IMG/VR virus record: IMGVR_UViG_3300036768_001490
Span: 1 to 64,000 of that record
Strand: one strand, 5' to 3'
From: a virus
Length of the DNA: 64,000 nucleotides
Shown here: positions 40,994-49,303 of the stretch, piece after piece
Layout: every line of letters starts with the position of its first letter
Numbering within the stretch: position 1 is the stretch's first letter
The notes under the pieces: generated by a model
The model's input: the letters and a program-made list of their open reading frames with translations, nothing else
What the model was told of the DNA's origin: nothing
The model's database searches: none
Program-made: the position numbers and the translations under genes

Positions 40994-43732
40994 TTAACGG
41001 ATGAGTTTGTAGTTAGCTGCCATCGTGGCGCCGGCTTCCCAGTCTTCCAGCTTCGGGTCTTCGTATGGTCCCGGCCTGGCCATGTCGTGGCCGGCGCCTG
41101 TGTCGAACATGTTCAGCTTCTTCAACTTGAGAAAGACGCCTGGCTCCTCCAGCCACTTGCGCCTTCCCGGCCAGGGGTAGGTCTGTTCTCCCTGGTAAAT
41201 GACCGGCTTCTCGTCCCAGGGTCTTCCGCCCGAGCCGAGCCCGGTACGGCTCATGGCCATCCAGCGCGCTTCCAGCCATTTGAGCTGCTCGGTCCTGTAC
41301 TGCTTGCCTGGGTTGGTCGGAGGGTCGCGGAAGCTGAAGTGGACGTCCTGGATTGTGTCGTCGCTGCCGAGCTGGGTGGGCTGGTAGTAGCGCTGCGCGA
41401 CCTGGAAGCGGTGCTTGGCGGTGCCGGCCGTGCGCAGGGCCTGGGCCGCAGCCACCACGGCGGCACAGGTACTCTCCAGGGACGTGGCGAAGCCGTCGGG
41501 CACCTTGCCGAGGAACATGCCCTTCTTGTCTGCCATGACGCCGGCCGTGGCAAACGACTTGGTGCCGTAGACGCCGCCGCGGACGACGATGCCGCCGTCC
41601 TTGTAGGAGATCAGCTTGCCGCCGAGCAGCAGCTTGACCTCGTCAAAGATGGCATTGCTCTTGCCGAAGGAGTAGACCTTGCGGACGGTGCTGTTGCTGT
41701 CGGACGGGCCGTAGTAGAAGTTGACCTCCCCCGGCGTGAACACGTTGATGTTGTCTCCGGCCAGGTTGAGCCGGGCGCGTCCCTTGTCCGCGTCAATGAA
41801 GACCCCGTCGCTGGCCGAGCGTAAGTAGACCTCCTTGCTCAGGATGGCGCCGACCGACTGGTCGCACTTGATGATGACGCCAGAGGCAATGACGTCCTCG
41901 CCGTACCTTTGCCGGTACATCTGGGTGCGCCCCTTGGCCTTGTTCTCGATCAGGGTGCCTCCTCTGCCGCCGTTGCCGGACAGCAGCTGCATGTTGCGCT
42001 CCGCCTTGAGGCGGACGTCCTTCTCACTGGAGGAGGCATCGAAGGAGCCCCTGGCCCGCAGGCAGATCTGGTCGGCGAAGCCGAGCAGGTCGGTGCCGGG
42101 GAGCAATTTGACCTTTCCCGGCGCCTCGATGACCACGTCGCCGCCGCCCAGCAGGATATGTTCTCCGCAACCGGCGCCCAGCTGCACAGTGCCATCGTCG
42201 TGGAAGACCAGGAACGACTCGCGCTCGAAGTAGTCCACCTGGCCGTAGCGCTGGTCGATGTGCAGCTTGCGCGGCTGCGCGTCCGGCACGAACGGCCGGT
42301 CGGCCAGGTCTGCGAAGGGGACGTTCTCCTGGATACGGCTGAAGCTGGTCAGCTCGTTCTCCTGCTTGAGCGTGTAGTCCCCCCGGTGGTAATGGAACGG
42401 GTGCAGGGCCTGCCAGTTGACCAGGTAGGCGATGACGTCGTTGACCCCGGCAGCCAGGCGCATGTGCCGGTGCGGCCCCGTGAGCTGGATGTCCTTGATC
42501 CGGTGCTGCTCTCCGCCGCTGCCGACCACGCCGGAGAAGCGGTAGTTGTTCCGGTCCGCGTCGTCGCCGTTCTGGTCCTCGGGCAGGCGCTTCTGGAAGG
42601 GCACGACCAGCTTGCAGCGCTTGCCGATGTACAGCCGCTTGGCGGACACCAGGCTGTAGGAGCCGTCCAGGCCGATGTGTTCGCGGAACAGGCCGTCGTC
42701 GGGCGGGTCGCCGTTGTCCCGGTAAAGGCGCCTGCCGCCGCTGCGGCCCGGGCGCATGACCGTGCGGAAGTGCCCCTGTCCCTTGTAGCCGCCGTACTCC
42801 TGGTAGCGGTAGCATGGCTGCACGTCCTCGGCGCCGTCCATCAGGTCTATCTTGCCGCGGGGACGGTCGTACTGGACCTCGCGGTCGCTGAATTCCTGGG
42901 TGAACGGTGTGCCGCGGTCGTACAGTCCCAGTGCCTCCCAGGGGTAGGCGGCGATGCCGCGGAAGTAGTGGGCCTCCCCTTCGTCGTCCACGCCCTCCTC
43001 CTCATGCACGGAGGACTCGACCCGGAGGTACTGGCCGGCAAGCCGACACCAGGAGTCGTACCAGGACAGGAACAGGCCGCACATCTCGTTGGCCCGCACC
43101 TGGACGAGCCAGTCGTCGATGGTGATGGCCAGGCCAGTCGGAGTGATCCAGCCGTGCTCGAAGGCGGTAGCGTCCTGGGGGCGGTGGGCCGAGAAGTCCA
43201 TTGTCCCGCCTTCCCGGGACAGGCCCTTGATGGGGAACTTGTGCGCTTCCTCGCGCTTCATGCCGGAGTTGCCGCCCTGGACGATCCAGTCCGGGCAGAC
43301 CACCTCGCCCCTGGCCACGAGCGGTGGCAGGACGCCTAGGATGACCCCCCAGTGCAGACCGTTGGGGATGAAGACCAGGACCGAGCTGCCCGGTGGCAAC
43401 GGGCCGGTGCGGCGGGGGCCGCAGGGCACCAGGCCGGTGTCTTCCGCCTTGCAGGCGGCGATGAAGCCATTGCCGTCGCCGCACTGGACCTTGTACCAGT
43501 TGAGATAGGGGATGGCATGGACAACCAGGCCGCGGGTGAGACGGCCGGTGGAGCCCAGCGACTGCGTGCGCTGCTGGGACACGCGGAGGGAGTCGCCGAG
43601 GGTGCCGCCGCTGGTGCCGACCAGGGCAGACAGGGAACGCACCCAGTCGTCTAGCTCGTTGATGCGTCGGTCGGCAGGAGGCGTGAGGGGGCTGAAGCCG
43701 CCTGGGTCGGCGCGCGCTCGCTCGTGCAGCAT
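40994..43732 (-). CDS. Baseplate central spike/hub protein, gp5/VgrG-like OB fold with beta-helix (912 aa)
   Basis: After a helical leader, residues about 70-140 form an OB-fold domain as in T4 gp5 and VgrG: LVVHAIPYLNWYKVQCGDGN and GSSVLVFIPNGLHWGVILGV. A large middle part follows, then repeated short strands with Gly turns (HILLGGGDVVIEAPGKVKLL; DVRLKAERNMQLLSGNGGRG; EVYLRSASDGVFIDADKGRA) that read as a triple-stranded beta-helix needle. The C-terminal 150 residues are helical and charged. This is the tip that pierces the envelope at contraction. No lysozyme domain is evident. At 912 residues it is larger than T4 gp5 (575). Confidence 0.75.
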   Translation of the reverse strand: MLHERARADPGGFSPLTPPADRRINELDDWVRSLSALVGTSGGTLGDSLRVSQQRTQSLGSTGRLTRGLVVHAIPYLNWYKVQCGDGNGFIAACKAEDTGLVPCGPRRTGPLPPGSSVLVFIPNGLHWGVILGVLPPLVARGEVVCPDWIVQGGNSGMKREEAHKFPIKGLSREGGTMDFSAHRPQDATAFEHGWITPTGLAITIDDWLVQVRANEMCGLFLSWYDSWCRLAGQYLRVESSVHEEEGVDDEGEAHYFRGIAAYPWEALGLYDRGTPFTQEFSDREVQYDRPRGKIDLMDGAEDVQPCYRYQEYGGYKGQGHFRTVMRPGRSGGRRLYRDNGDPPDDGLFREHIGLDGSYSLVSAKRLYIGKRCKLVVPFQKRLPEDQNGDDADRNNYRFSGVVGSGGEQHRIKDIQLTGPHRHMRLAAGVNDVIAYLVNWQALHPFHYHRGDYTLKQENELTSFSRIQENVPFADLADRPFVPDAQPRKLHIDQRYGQVDYFERESFLVFHDDGTVQLGAGCGEHILLGGGDVVIEAPGKVKLLPGTDLLGFADQICLRARGSFDASSSEKDVRLKAERNMQLLSGNGGRGGTLIENKAKGRTQMYRQRYGEDVIASGVIIKCDQSVGAILSKEVYLRSASDGVFIDADKGRARLNLAGDNINVFTPGEVNFYYGPSDSNSTVRKVYSFGKSNAIFDEVKLLLGGKLISYKDGGIVVRGGVYGTKSFATAGVMADKKGMFLGKVPDGFATSLESTCAAVVAAAQALRTAGTAKHRFQVAQRYYQPTQLGSDDTIQDVHFSFRDPPTNPGKQYRTEQLKWLEARWMAMSRTGLGSGGRPWDEKPVIYQGEQTYPWPGRRKWLEEPGVFLKLKKLNMFDTGAGHDMARPGPYEDPKLEDWEAGATMAANYKLIR

Positions 43733-43775
43733 GGCTTCTTCTCACCTTGCGGTGCGTCTGTGGGCCTGCATGGCC

Positions 43776-43813
43776 CTGGGAAGGAGGAAGGTGTCCTATC
43801 CTCCTCCTTCCAG
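43776..43813 (-). terminator. Hairpin between tube and spike genes
   Basis: Arms 43776-43788 and 43802-43813 form a 12-bp stem with one bulged base around a 13-base loop. There is no T-run. It lies in the 139-base gap downstream of the tube gene and may protect the 3' end of the abundant tube transcript or reduce read-through to the spike. Confidence 0.5.
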
Positions 43814-43871
43814 TGTTCATCCGGCCGCTGGACGTCCCTGGCCAGCGCTTGCTACCGGTCTGGAGGTCGGT

Positions 43872-44339
43872 CTATCTCACTTCCAGACCGGAGAAGATGA
43901 CGGTTGCATTGGTATTGACAACCATGTCGTTGGCATTGACGGACAGTCCCACATTGGTCAGCACGGCTCCCTTCATGTCCCATGTGTCAGGATCGGCGGT
44001 GAGACTCATGCCTCCGAAACAGAAGTTAGATGTGTGGATGGTCAATCTGTTGTCATCACACACGTCTCCGTAGCGGTCGTAGAAAGTGAGAACCTGGTTT
44101 CCCGGACCAAGGATGTGTCCAATGGTACAGGTGCCCTGTGCTCGTCCACTGACGTAGTAGTAGTGTGTTGGAGCACCCCAGTTGCCTAGCTCATAGACGC
44201 GCGTAACGTTTAGTGAGTATTGCAGGTTCAGGTTCTGCATCAGGATCCCGAGTCCCGTCACCGAGCCACCGATGACGCCTTCCTGCGCGTGCATGGCGCC
44301 GCCGTAATTGACTTCTGCCCGCTTGAATACGTCTGGCAT
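43872..44339 (-). CDS. Tail tube protein (155 aa)
   Basis: A 155-residue beta-rich protein next to the sheath gene, the classical place of the contractile-tail tube protein (T4 gp19-like). Segments such as SVTGLGILMQNLNLQYSLNVTRVYEL, PTHYYYVSGRAQGTCTIGHI and KGAVLTNVGLSVNANDMVVNTNATVIFSG fit the tube beta-barrel. The gene is clearly less GC-rich than its neighbours, often a sign of high-expression codon choice. GGGAGG precedes the ATG, and hairpins flank it on both sides. It should polymerise into the inner tube through which DNA passes. Confidence 0.75.
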   Translation of the reverse strand: MPDVFKRAEVNYGGAMHAQEGVIGGSVTGLGILMQNLNLQYSLNVTRVYELGNWGAPTHYYYVSGRAQGTCTIGHILGPGNQVLTFYDRYGDVCDDNRLTIHTSNFCFGGMSLTADPDTWDMKGAVLTNVGLSVNANDMVVNTNATVIFSGLEVR

Positions 44340-44359
44340 GGTTTCCTCCCTGTCCAGAA

Positions 44360-44382
44360 GCCCCGGTCCTGACGACCGGGGC
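44360..44382 (-). terminator. Perfect 9-bp hairpin before the tube gene
   Basis: GCCCCGGTC (44360-44368) pairs perfectly with 44374-44382 around a CTGAC loop. It lies in the sheath-tube gap, 20 bases before the tube ATG. It could attenuate or stabilise the mRNA, allowing different sheath and tube levels. Confidence 0.5.
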
Positions 44383-44404
44383 GGCTTCCTTGTGCATTAA
44401 GGTT

Positions 44405-44435
44405 TGGCGGCCGGCTGCTTACTCTCCGGCCGCCA
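44405..44435 (-). terminator. Perfect 10-bp hairpin after the sheath gene
   Basis: TGGCGGCCGG (44405-44414) pairs perfectly with 44426-44435 around an 11-base loop, eight bases after the sheath stop. It is followed on the minus strand by AACCTTAATG and not a full T-run, so it is a partial or rho-assisted terminator at best. Confidence 0.55.
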
Positions 44436-44443
44436 GTGGACGG

Positions 44444-47290
44444 TCAGATGACAAGGTGGATCTCGACGTTGTTGAACGGATAGGGAACTTTCAGGTTCAG
44501 CTTCACAACGATGCGGTCCTTGAGCGTCAGGTGCTGCCGCGGGCCATCCACGATCTCGGCGTCGATTAGCTGGCCGCCCAGGTTGGGTGTCGCGGACTCG
44601 GTCTTGAGCAGGTCGATCAGTATGTTCGTTTCCGCGCGCAGCCGCGACTCGATGGCTGGCGTGACGTTGGTGACGCCGATGAAGGGACGGAACTGGTCCT
44701 TGAAGCGGTAGCTGATCGAGTCCACGTTGGACGTCAGCATTTCCTCGCGCTGGTTGATGTCGCTGTAGCCTCCCGTGGTCAGGGCGTGCCGCGTGAAGAT
44801 CTGGCCGACGTCCGTTTCCATGCCGCGCAGGTCTTGCGTGACGATCCAGGTGCCGCCCGTAGCCATGATGTCCAGCTGCGACCGGTTGAACTTGGCGGTC
44901 GTCCGCGGGACATCGGAGAAGCCGACGATCTCCAGGTGGGTCATGCCCTGGTGCGGCAGGATGCCGGAGCGCAGGCCAGCCAGGGCAGCGTTCAGGAAGT
45001 AGCCTTCCTGGACCGTGCCGGCGGACTCGATCCGGTCGGGCCAGGTGGAGCGGATGCGGCGGTCGCCCCAGGCGCCGGAATTGCGCGCGATCTCCTCGGC
45101 TTCCTCCGTAGCACTCAGGTTCCGCCAGATTTCAAACCGGGCCGGAACCGTGATCGGCGCGCCGACACTGGACAGCAGGCGCAGCTGGTCCTCCGACTGG
45201 ACCTCGTCCACGAGGAACTCGCTGTACTCCTCGTTGCCGAAGCCGTCCGTGGTGTACAGCAGACGGACCACGTCGCCGGCGCGGACCTTGTTGCGCAGGA
45301 AGTCGGCGTTGCCCGACGTGCAGCGCAGGATAGTGTACTGGCTGCCAGGGCTCAGGGGATCGTCCTCGACGACGCCTAGGGCGACCTTGCCGTCCGACGT
45401 GGTCGGCTCGGTGTGGCCCTGGACCTTGGAGGTGGTGGACACAATCGGGATCTCGGGGATCCCTTCCTGGTTGACCCAGAGGACGCGCCAGAGTCCCTGT
45501 TCCGGGCTGGACATTGCCTTGACGTGGGCAGCGTACAGGTCAAGGACCGTCCGGCGGCGCGTCAGCGGCACCAGGCCATAGACGTCGTCCCGGCCAAGCA
45601 GCAGTTCCAGGACGCCGGCCCATGCCTCGTCGTCGTCCGGGTCGCAGACGGCGGTGAACTTCACCTCGGAGCCGTTGCTGTTTTCCAGGGCCTTGAAGAC
45701 GCCCCACTTGAGCGGGTTGTCCGGGTGCAGGGCGCCGGAGATGACATTGTTGATGTCACCGACGTCCCGGATGGTGCCGACCTCGTGGCAGAGGTCTTGG
45801 AGCCAGTACCGCACCTCGACGAACATCTCGCCGTAACCCTTGCTGGGCTCCGAGTGGACAGCGAGGGGCTGCTGCACGCCGTTCAGGGTCCACGTCTCGT
45901 CAAAGGCTATGATGCCGGACTTGACCGTGATGTCCGTCTCGCTGGTCTCCCAGTTGGTCAGCGGGGCGAAGCCCACGCGGTTTTTCTCGACCTGGAGCAG
46001 CGGCTTGAGGATGAACAGCGTGAGGTCCACCTCCGAGCCGTCCGGGATGCCCGGGTGGAGGCTGTGCCCCAGCTCCAGGGTGCGCCGCGGCCCATCGGCG
46101 ATGCCCGTGACGGGGATGTAATAGCGGTCCCCCTTGCGCAGGCCGAGGCCGCTGAACGACACGGTGACGCCGAGCGTGCCGACCGGGACGGCCACTCCGG
46201 CATTGGGCACCACGGTCGGCCCGCTCAGGTCGATGCCGTTGGTAGTGCTGACCTTGATCTGCGGTTTGACCGAGCTGGTGTACAGCCCGCCGCGCGACAC
46301 GGTGATGATGTAGGTGGTGTCCTTGCGGCCGTCGTAGGAACCGCCCGAGGTCGGCAGGGGCTGCACGAAGTTGTCCTGCACGGTCACGCGCCAGCGCTGT
46401 CCAGCGATCAGGTCGTCCGGGCTGACGTTGTTCATCCCGGCCGACAGTGAGCAGGCCGCCGAGCTGTCTGTGTCGAAAATGACGCGGAGCCCGCGCGTGC
46501 CGATCACGGTCGGATGCCCCGCCGCTGACGGCACGACGCTGGCGACGTCGTCCTCGCCGGAGCCCGAGATGACACGCAGGCGGGCCAGGGTGAAGTCGCC
46601 GTTTACCGAGCCCTCTGTGACCAGGATGTCATAGGTTTCCTCGATGTGGCCACTGGGCAGGCCGTCATACAGCGTGTGGTCGGACGTGACCGTGACGCAG
46701 TTGTCTGGGCCGTCCGTCTTGACCACGAACGAGGTGGCTGACTGCGTGCCCGGATTGTTGCTGTCTACCTCGGCGGGGCTGATCACGCTGGGCAGCTCGT
46801 CGCTGATGATCCCCTTCACGTAAGTCCACAGCGTCACGGGCGTGCTGCCGGCGATGCCACGCACCTTGACCACGTCGCCGACCTGGACGTCGCGGTCGAG
46901 CAGGCTGGAGTGGCGGGGGTAGGCATCGCCGTTGCTGGCAAAGTTGACCGTGGCAGAACGAATACGGTTGCGGTAGCCAGCGGTCTTGGTGATGACGGAT
47001 CCCTGGCCGATGGTGTCGTGGAAATACTGGAGCAAGGCGTCCTTCAGCCAGAGCTTGACGTAGCTGAAGTCTGCCTTGCCGCCGGCGGGACGTTCCGGCC
47101 ACGGGTAGGCAGTGTCTACCAGCCGGTCATAGAAGCCGAGACGCCCCTGGTCCCTCTCGTCACTGTCCGCGTAGCGGATCAGCTTGGCATGCGGTCCGCT
47201 GATGTGCGCGCGCAGCGGGTTGGCCACTGCGCTGGGGACAATGCGGAACTCCTGGAACACCAGAACCTGGGGGAGAACATAGGTAGGCAT
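44444..47290 (-). CDS. Contractile tail sheath protein (948 aa)
   Basis: The C-terminal 190 residues match the sheath core: QLDIMATGGTWIVTQDLRGMETDVGQIFTRHALTTGGYSDIN, EEMLTSNVDSISYRFKDQFRPFIGVTNVT and a final beta segment (LTLKDRIVVKLNLKVPYPFNNVEIHLVI). The N-terminus (MPTYVLPQVLVFQEFRIVPSAV) is that of a sheath attachment arm. At 948 residues it is well above T4 gp18 (659), with several beta-rich inserted domains (about residues 100-560) that should decorate the tail surface. GGAGG precedes the ATG. It polymerises around the tube and contracts during infection. Confidence 0.85.
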   Translation of the reverse strand: MPTYVLPQVLVFQEFRIVPSAVANPLRAHISGPHAKLIRYADSDERDQGRLGFYDRLVDTAYPWPERPAGGKADFSYVKLWLKDALLQYFHDTIGQGSVITKTAGYRNRIRSATVNFASNGDAYPRHSSLLDRDVQVGDVVKVRGIAGSTPVTLWTYVKGIISDELPSVISPAEVDSNNPGTQSATSFVVKTDGPDNCVTVTSDHTLYDGLPSGHIEETYDILVTEGSVNGDFTLARLRVISGSGEDDVASVVPSAAGHPTVIGTRGLRVIFDTDSSAACSLSAGMNNVSPDDLIAGQRWRVTVQDNFVQPLPTSGGSYDGRKDTTYIITVSRGGLYTSSVKPQIKVSTTNGIDLSGPTVVPNAGVAVPVGTLGVTVSFSGLGLRKGDRYYIPVTGIADGPRRTLELGHSLHPGIPDGSEVDLTLFILKPLLQVEKNRVGFAPLTNWETSETDITVKSGIIAFDETWTLNGVQQPLAVHSEPSKGYGEMFVEVRYWLQDLCHEVGTIRDVGDINNVISGALHPDNPLKWGVFKALENSNGSEVKFTAVCDPDDDEAWAGVLELLLGRDDVYGLVPLTRRRTVLDLYAAHVKAMSSPEQGLWRVLWVNQEGIPEIPIVSTTSKVQGHTEPTTSDGKVALGVVEDDPLSPGSQYTILRCTSGNADFLRNKVRAGDVVRLLYTTDGFGNEEYSEFLVDEVQSEDQLRLLSSVGAPITVPARFEIWRNLSATEEAEEIARNSGAWGDRRIRSTWPDRIESAGTVQEGYFLNAALAGLRSGILPHQGMTHLEIVGFSDVPRTTAKFNRSQLDIMATGGTWIVTQDLRGMETDVGQIFTRHALTTGGYSDINQREEMLTSNVDSISYRFKDQFRPFIGVTNVTPAIESRLRAETNILIDLLKTESATPNLGGQLIDAEIVDGPRQHLTLKDRIVVKLNLKVPYPFNNVEIHLVI

Positions 47291-47323
47291 CTTGTCCTCG
47301 CCTCCATGCGAGAAAGAGCGTGG

Positions 47324-48022
47324 TCATTTGGTTTCTTGCAACAGCACCCCGTCCAGCAGGACGCTCAACGGCACCTTGCGCAGCTTCAGGGACTCCTGCT
47401 GGAGTATCCAGCCCTCGCCGTAGGCCCAGCCCACGGTCACGGGGATGACAAAGCTCTCCCTGGACTCCTCAACTTCCGCGGCGGCACCGACTTCTGTGAC
47501 TTGCCAGTTGTACAGTCCCAGGTACTGACGGATGACCGGCGAGAACTGGGTCAGCTCCCGCTGCACTTCCGTTGCCAGGATCTCCGCGCTCGCGCCCGAC
47601 TCGTGGATGCAGAACACGGTATGCGACCCGACCCAGAAGGTCTGGTACTGCACGAAACCCTGTTCGGTCGTGCCGACCACGTCCCCCAGCATCATGCGGA
47701 GGTTCTGCCGGCCGTTTGCCTTGATGATGCAGGCGGGTCGCTTTTCCACCAGCTCGCCGCGCCAGCGGTGGATGCTTTCCACCAGGATACCAGTTCGCTC
47801 GTCCTCACGCCAGACCAGCCCACGCAGGTCCGGCTCCTCGATGTTCAGGGGGGTGCTGAAGTGCCGGACCAGCAGGTCACGGATCAGACCCGTTATCATG
47901 ATGGGCCGCCAGCCGAGCGAGCACAGGGCGCTGGGCGTGATCGGCTGGAGCTTGTCACGGCCGGACGGCGGTTGCGGCGGCTGCGGAGGCTGGGGAGAGC
48001 ACCAGCTGGCCGGTGTGCTCAT
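47324..48022 (-). CDS. Tail terminator/completion-type protein (232 aa)
   Basis: A Pro-rich leader (CSPQPPQPPQPPSGRDK) precedes MITGLIRDLLVRHFSTPLNIEEPDLRGLVW. The segment TGILVESIHRWRGELVEKRPACIIKANGRQNL and the later VIRQYLGLYNWQVTEVGA fit small tail-completion proteins that cap the sheath or tube. It lies just upstream of the sheath gene, the usual place for the terminator. AAGGAG precedes the ATG, and its start overlaps the previous gene by 68 bases. The assignment is by position and style. Confidence 0.6.
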   Translation of the reverse strand: MSTPASWCSPQPPQPPQPPSGRDKLQPITPSALCSLGWRPIMITGLIRDLLVRHFSTPLNIEEPDLRGLVWREDERTGILVESIHRWRGELVEKRPACIIKANGRQNLRMMLGDVVGTTEQGFVQYQTFWVGSHTVFCIHESGASAEILATEVQRELTQFSPVIRQYLGLYNWQVTEVGAAAEVEESRESFVIPVTVGWAYGEGWILQQESLKLRKVPLSVLLDGVLLQETK

Positions 48023-48233
48023 GGATCACTGGCTCCTTCCCAAACATGACCCGGATGACGGACCGGATGTCCGGCTCGTAGGAGCGCAGGTCCAGACGCT
48101 CCAGGCCGAGGCGCTGCCGCTGTCTCCCTGGACTGGCCGGGGCCGGCTGCTGGCCGTGTTCTCCCCTGGGAGGGCGACGGAACTCCGCCAGGGGTCCAAT
48201 GGTCGCGGCGGCGCGGCGGGGATAGTAGGGCAT
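47955..48233 (-). CDS. Small basic protein (92 aa) in the neck/tail region
   Basis: Begins MPYYPRRAAATIGPLAEFRR. It is Arg/Gln/Pro-rich in its first half (GQQPAPASPGRQRQRLGLERLDL) with a helical C-terminal half (YEPDIRSVIRVMFGKEPVIHEHTGQLVLSPAS). It overlaps the upstream stop by one base (TGATG) and overlaps the next gene by 68 bases, so translation is probably coupled. The function is unknown; the place suggests a neck or tail assembly protein. Confidence 0.5.
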   Translation of the reverse strand: MPYYPRRAAATIGPLAEFRRPPRGEHGQQPAPASPGRQRQRLGLERLDLRSYEPDIRSVIRVMFGKEPVIHEHTGQLVLSPASAAAATAVRP

Positions 48234-49123
48234 CAGTTCTCCTCGTCCGTGGACAGCAAGCCAATCCTGGCCAGCTGGTCCGGTATCTGGATCGTGTACA
48301 CGACCGAGGTGAACGGCACCGGCCGCAACTGCACCTGGGCCACCAGGGGCACGCCGCGCATCTCGGCCGTGTGCTGGACATTGTGGACGTAGTAACGGTC
48401 GTCCGTCTGCCGGGACACCCAGATGTCGCCTTCGGACAGCAGGTGGGAGCCCAGCATCTCCGCGGTGAGGACTACGTCCTGGATCGTGCCGCGCGCCTGG
48501 CCTCCGTCCAGCTCCGTGCGCCGGTACTTGGGCTGGACCTCGGCCCAGACGCACGCCATTGGGTAGTAGTAGCCGCAGCGCTTGCCCGTGCCGTAGCAGT
48601 CCGGGCAATTGGGGTCGCGGACCTCCCGGGTCATGGGGTCCAGGCAGGTCGGACAGTCCGCGCCGGTCCAGCGCCGCTTGAGCAGGTAGCCATCCTGTCC
48701 GCCGGGTCCGAAGCGGTAGCCCAGCAGGCGCTGCCGGACGATCTCCCGGGCCAGCCTCCAGCTGCGCCGGTCCAGCACGCCCATGCCGCCGGTAGGGAGG
48801 CTATAGTAGGTGCCCTGCGACGTGGTCAGCTTCACCCGGTAGTGGGTCCAGTTGGTCTTGCCCCAGACACGCTGCTCCGGGTCGTGGGCAAAGTAAACGT
48901 TCTCCACCGGCAGGCCCACGTCGGTCCAGTCGTCCGCGTCCGGGTTGCTGGTCGTGCCGACCTGGAGCTGGAACACGAGCGGGGCAGGGTCCGTGAACGT
49001 GTCCAGCAACTCCCACATGATCCGGGTCATGCCGCGGACCAGGTGGCTGACCACGACCCGGTCGAAAACGGTGTCGCAGGACGACGGCAGGCACGGCTGG
49101 CAGGTGCTGCGCTGCTCGGTCAT
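48233..49123 (-). CDS. Neck/connector-type structural protein with zinc-ribbon (296 aa)
   Basis: The start at 49123 (MTEQRSTCQPCLPSSCDTVF) has AAGGA upstream. The middle carries two Cys pairs separated by a loop (CPTCLDPMTREVRDPNCPDCYGTGKRCGYYYP), the CxxC...CxxCxGTG form of DnaJ-type or rubredoxin-like zinc fingers. The flanks are beta-rich (PLVFQLQVGTTSNPDADDWTDV, IQDVVLTAEMLGSHLLSEGDIWVS). It lies between head and tail genes and probably belongs to the neck or head-tail joining complex; the zinc site may stabilise it. Confidence 0.6.
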   Translation of the reverse strand: MTEQRSTCQPCLPSSCDTVFDRVVVSHLVRGMTRIMWELLDTFTDPAPLVFQLQVGTTSNPDADDWTDVGLPVENVYFAHDPEQRVWGKTNWTHYRVKLTTSQGTYYSLPTGGMGVLDRRSWRLAREIVRQRLLGYRFGPGGQDGYLLKRRWTGADCPTCLDPMTREVRDPNCPDCYGTGKRCGYYYPMACVWAEVQPKYRRTELDGGQARGTIQDVVLTAEMLGSHLLSEGDIWVSRQTDDRYYVHNVQHTAEMRGVPLVAQVQLRPVPFTSVVYTIQIPDQLARIGLLSTDEEN

Positions 49124-49303
49124 GGCCACGCTGTCCTTCTCCCCCGGTACGCGAAGGCGACTGCCCCATTGAAGTAGGAGAGGCAAGGCAAGGTCAACTT
49201 CAACTTCCGTCCTGGCTGATAGCTAAAGAAAGCATTTCCGTCCGAAGGGCGGCCTCGCTCCGTCATGTCCCGTAGGGATGGGGCCTGGGGTTTCCTGTCC
49301 GAC

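Noticed and set aside
40994-43732. Lysozyme domain in the spike protein
   Set aside because: T4 gp5 carries one, but no glutamate-containing lysozyme motif was visible between the OB fold and the beta-helix.
43872-44339. Lower GC content of the tube gene as a sign of recent transfer
   Set aside because: Tube proteins are among the most abundant virion proteins and often show different codon choice; the gene is in its expected place.
49124-49303. Possible promoter in the 180-base gap
   Set aside because: A TTGACC followed 15 bases later by TACTTC is too weak and badly spaced to call; no clear hairpin or gene was seen there either.
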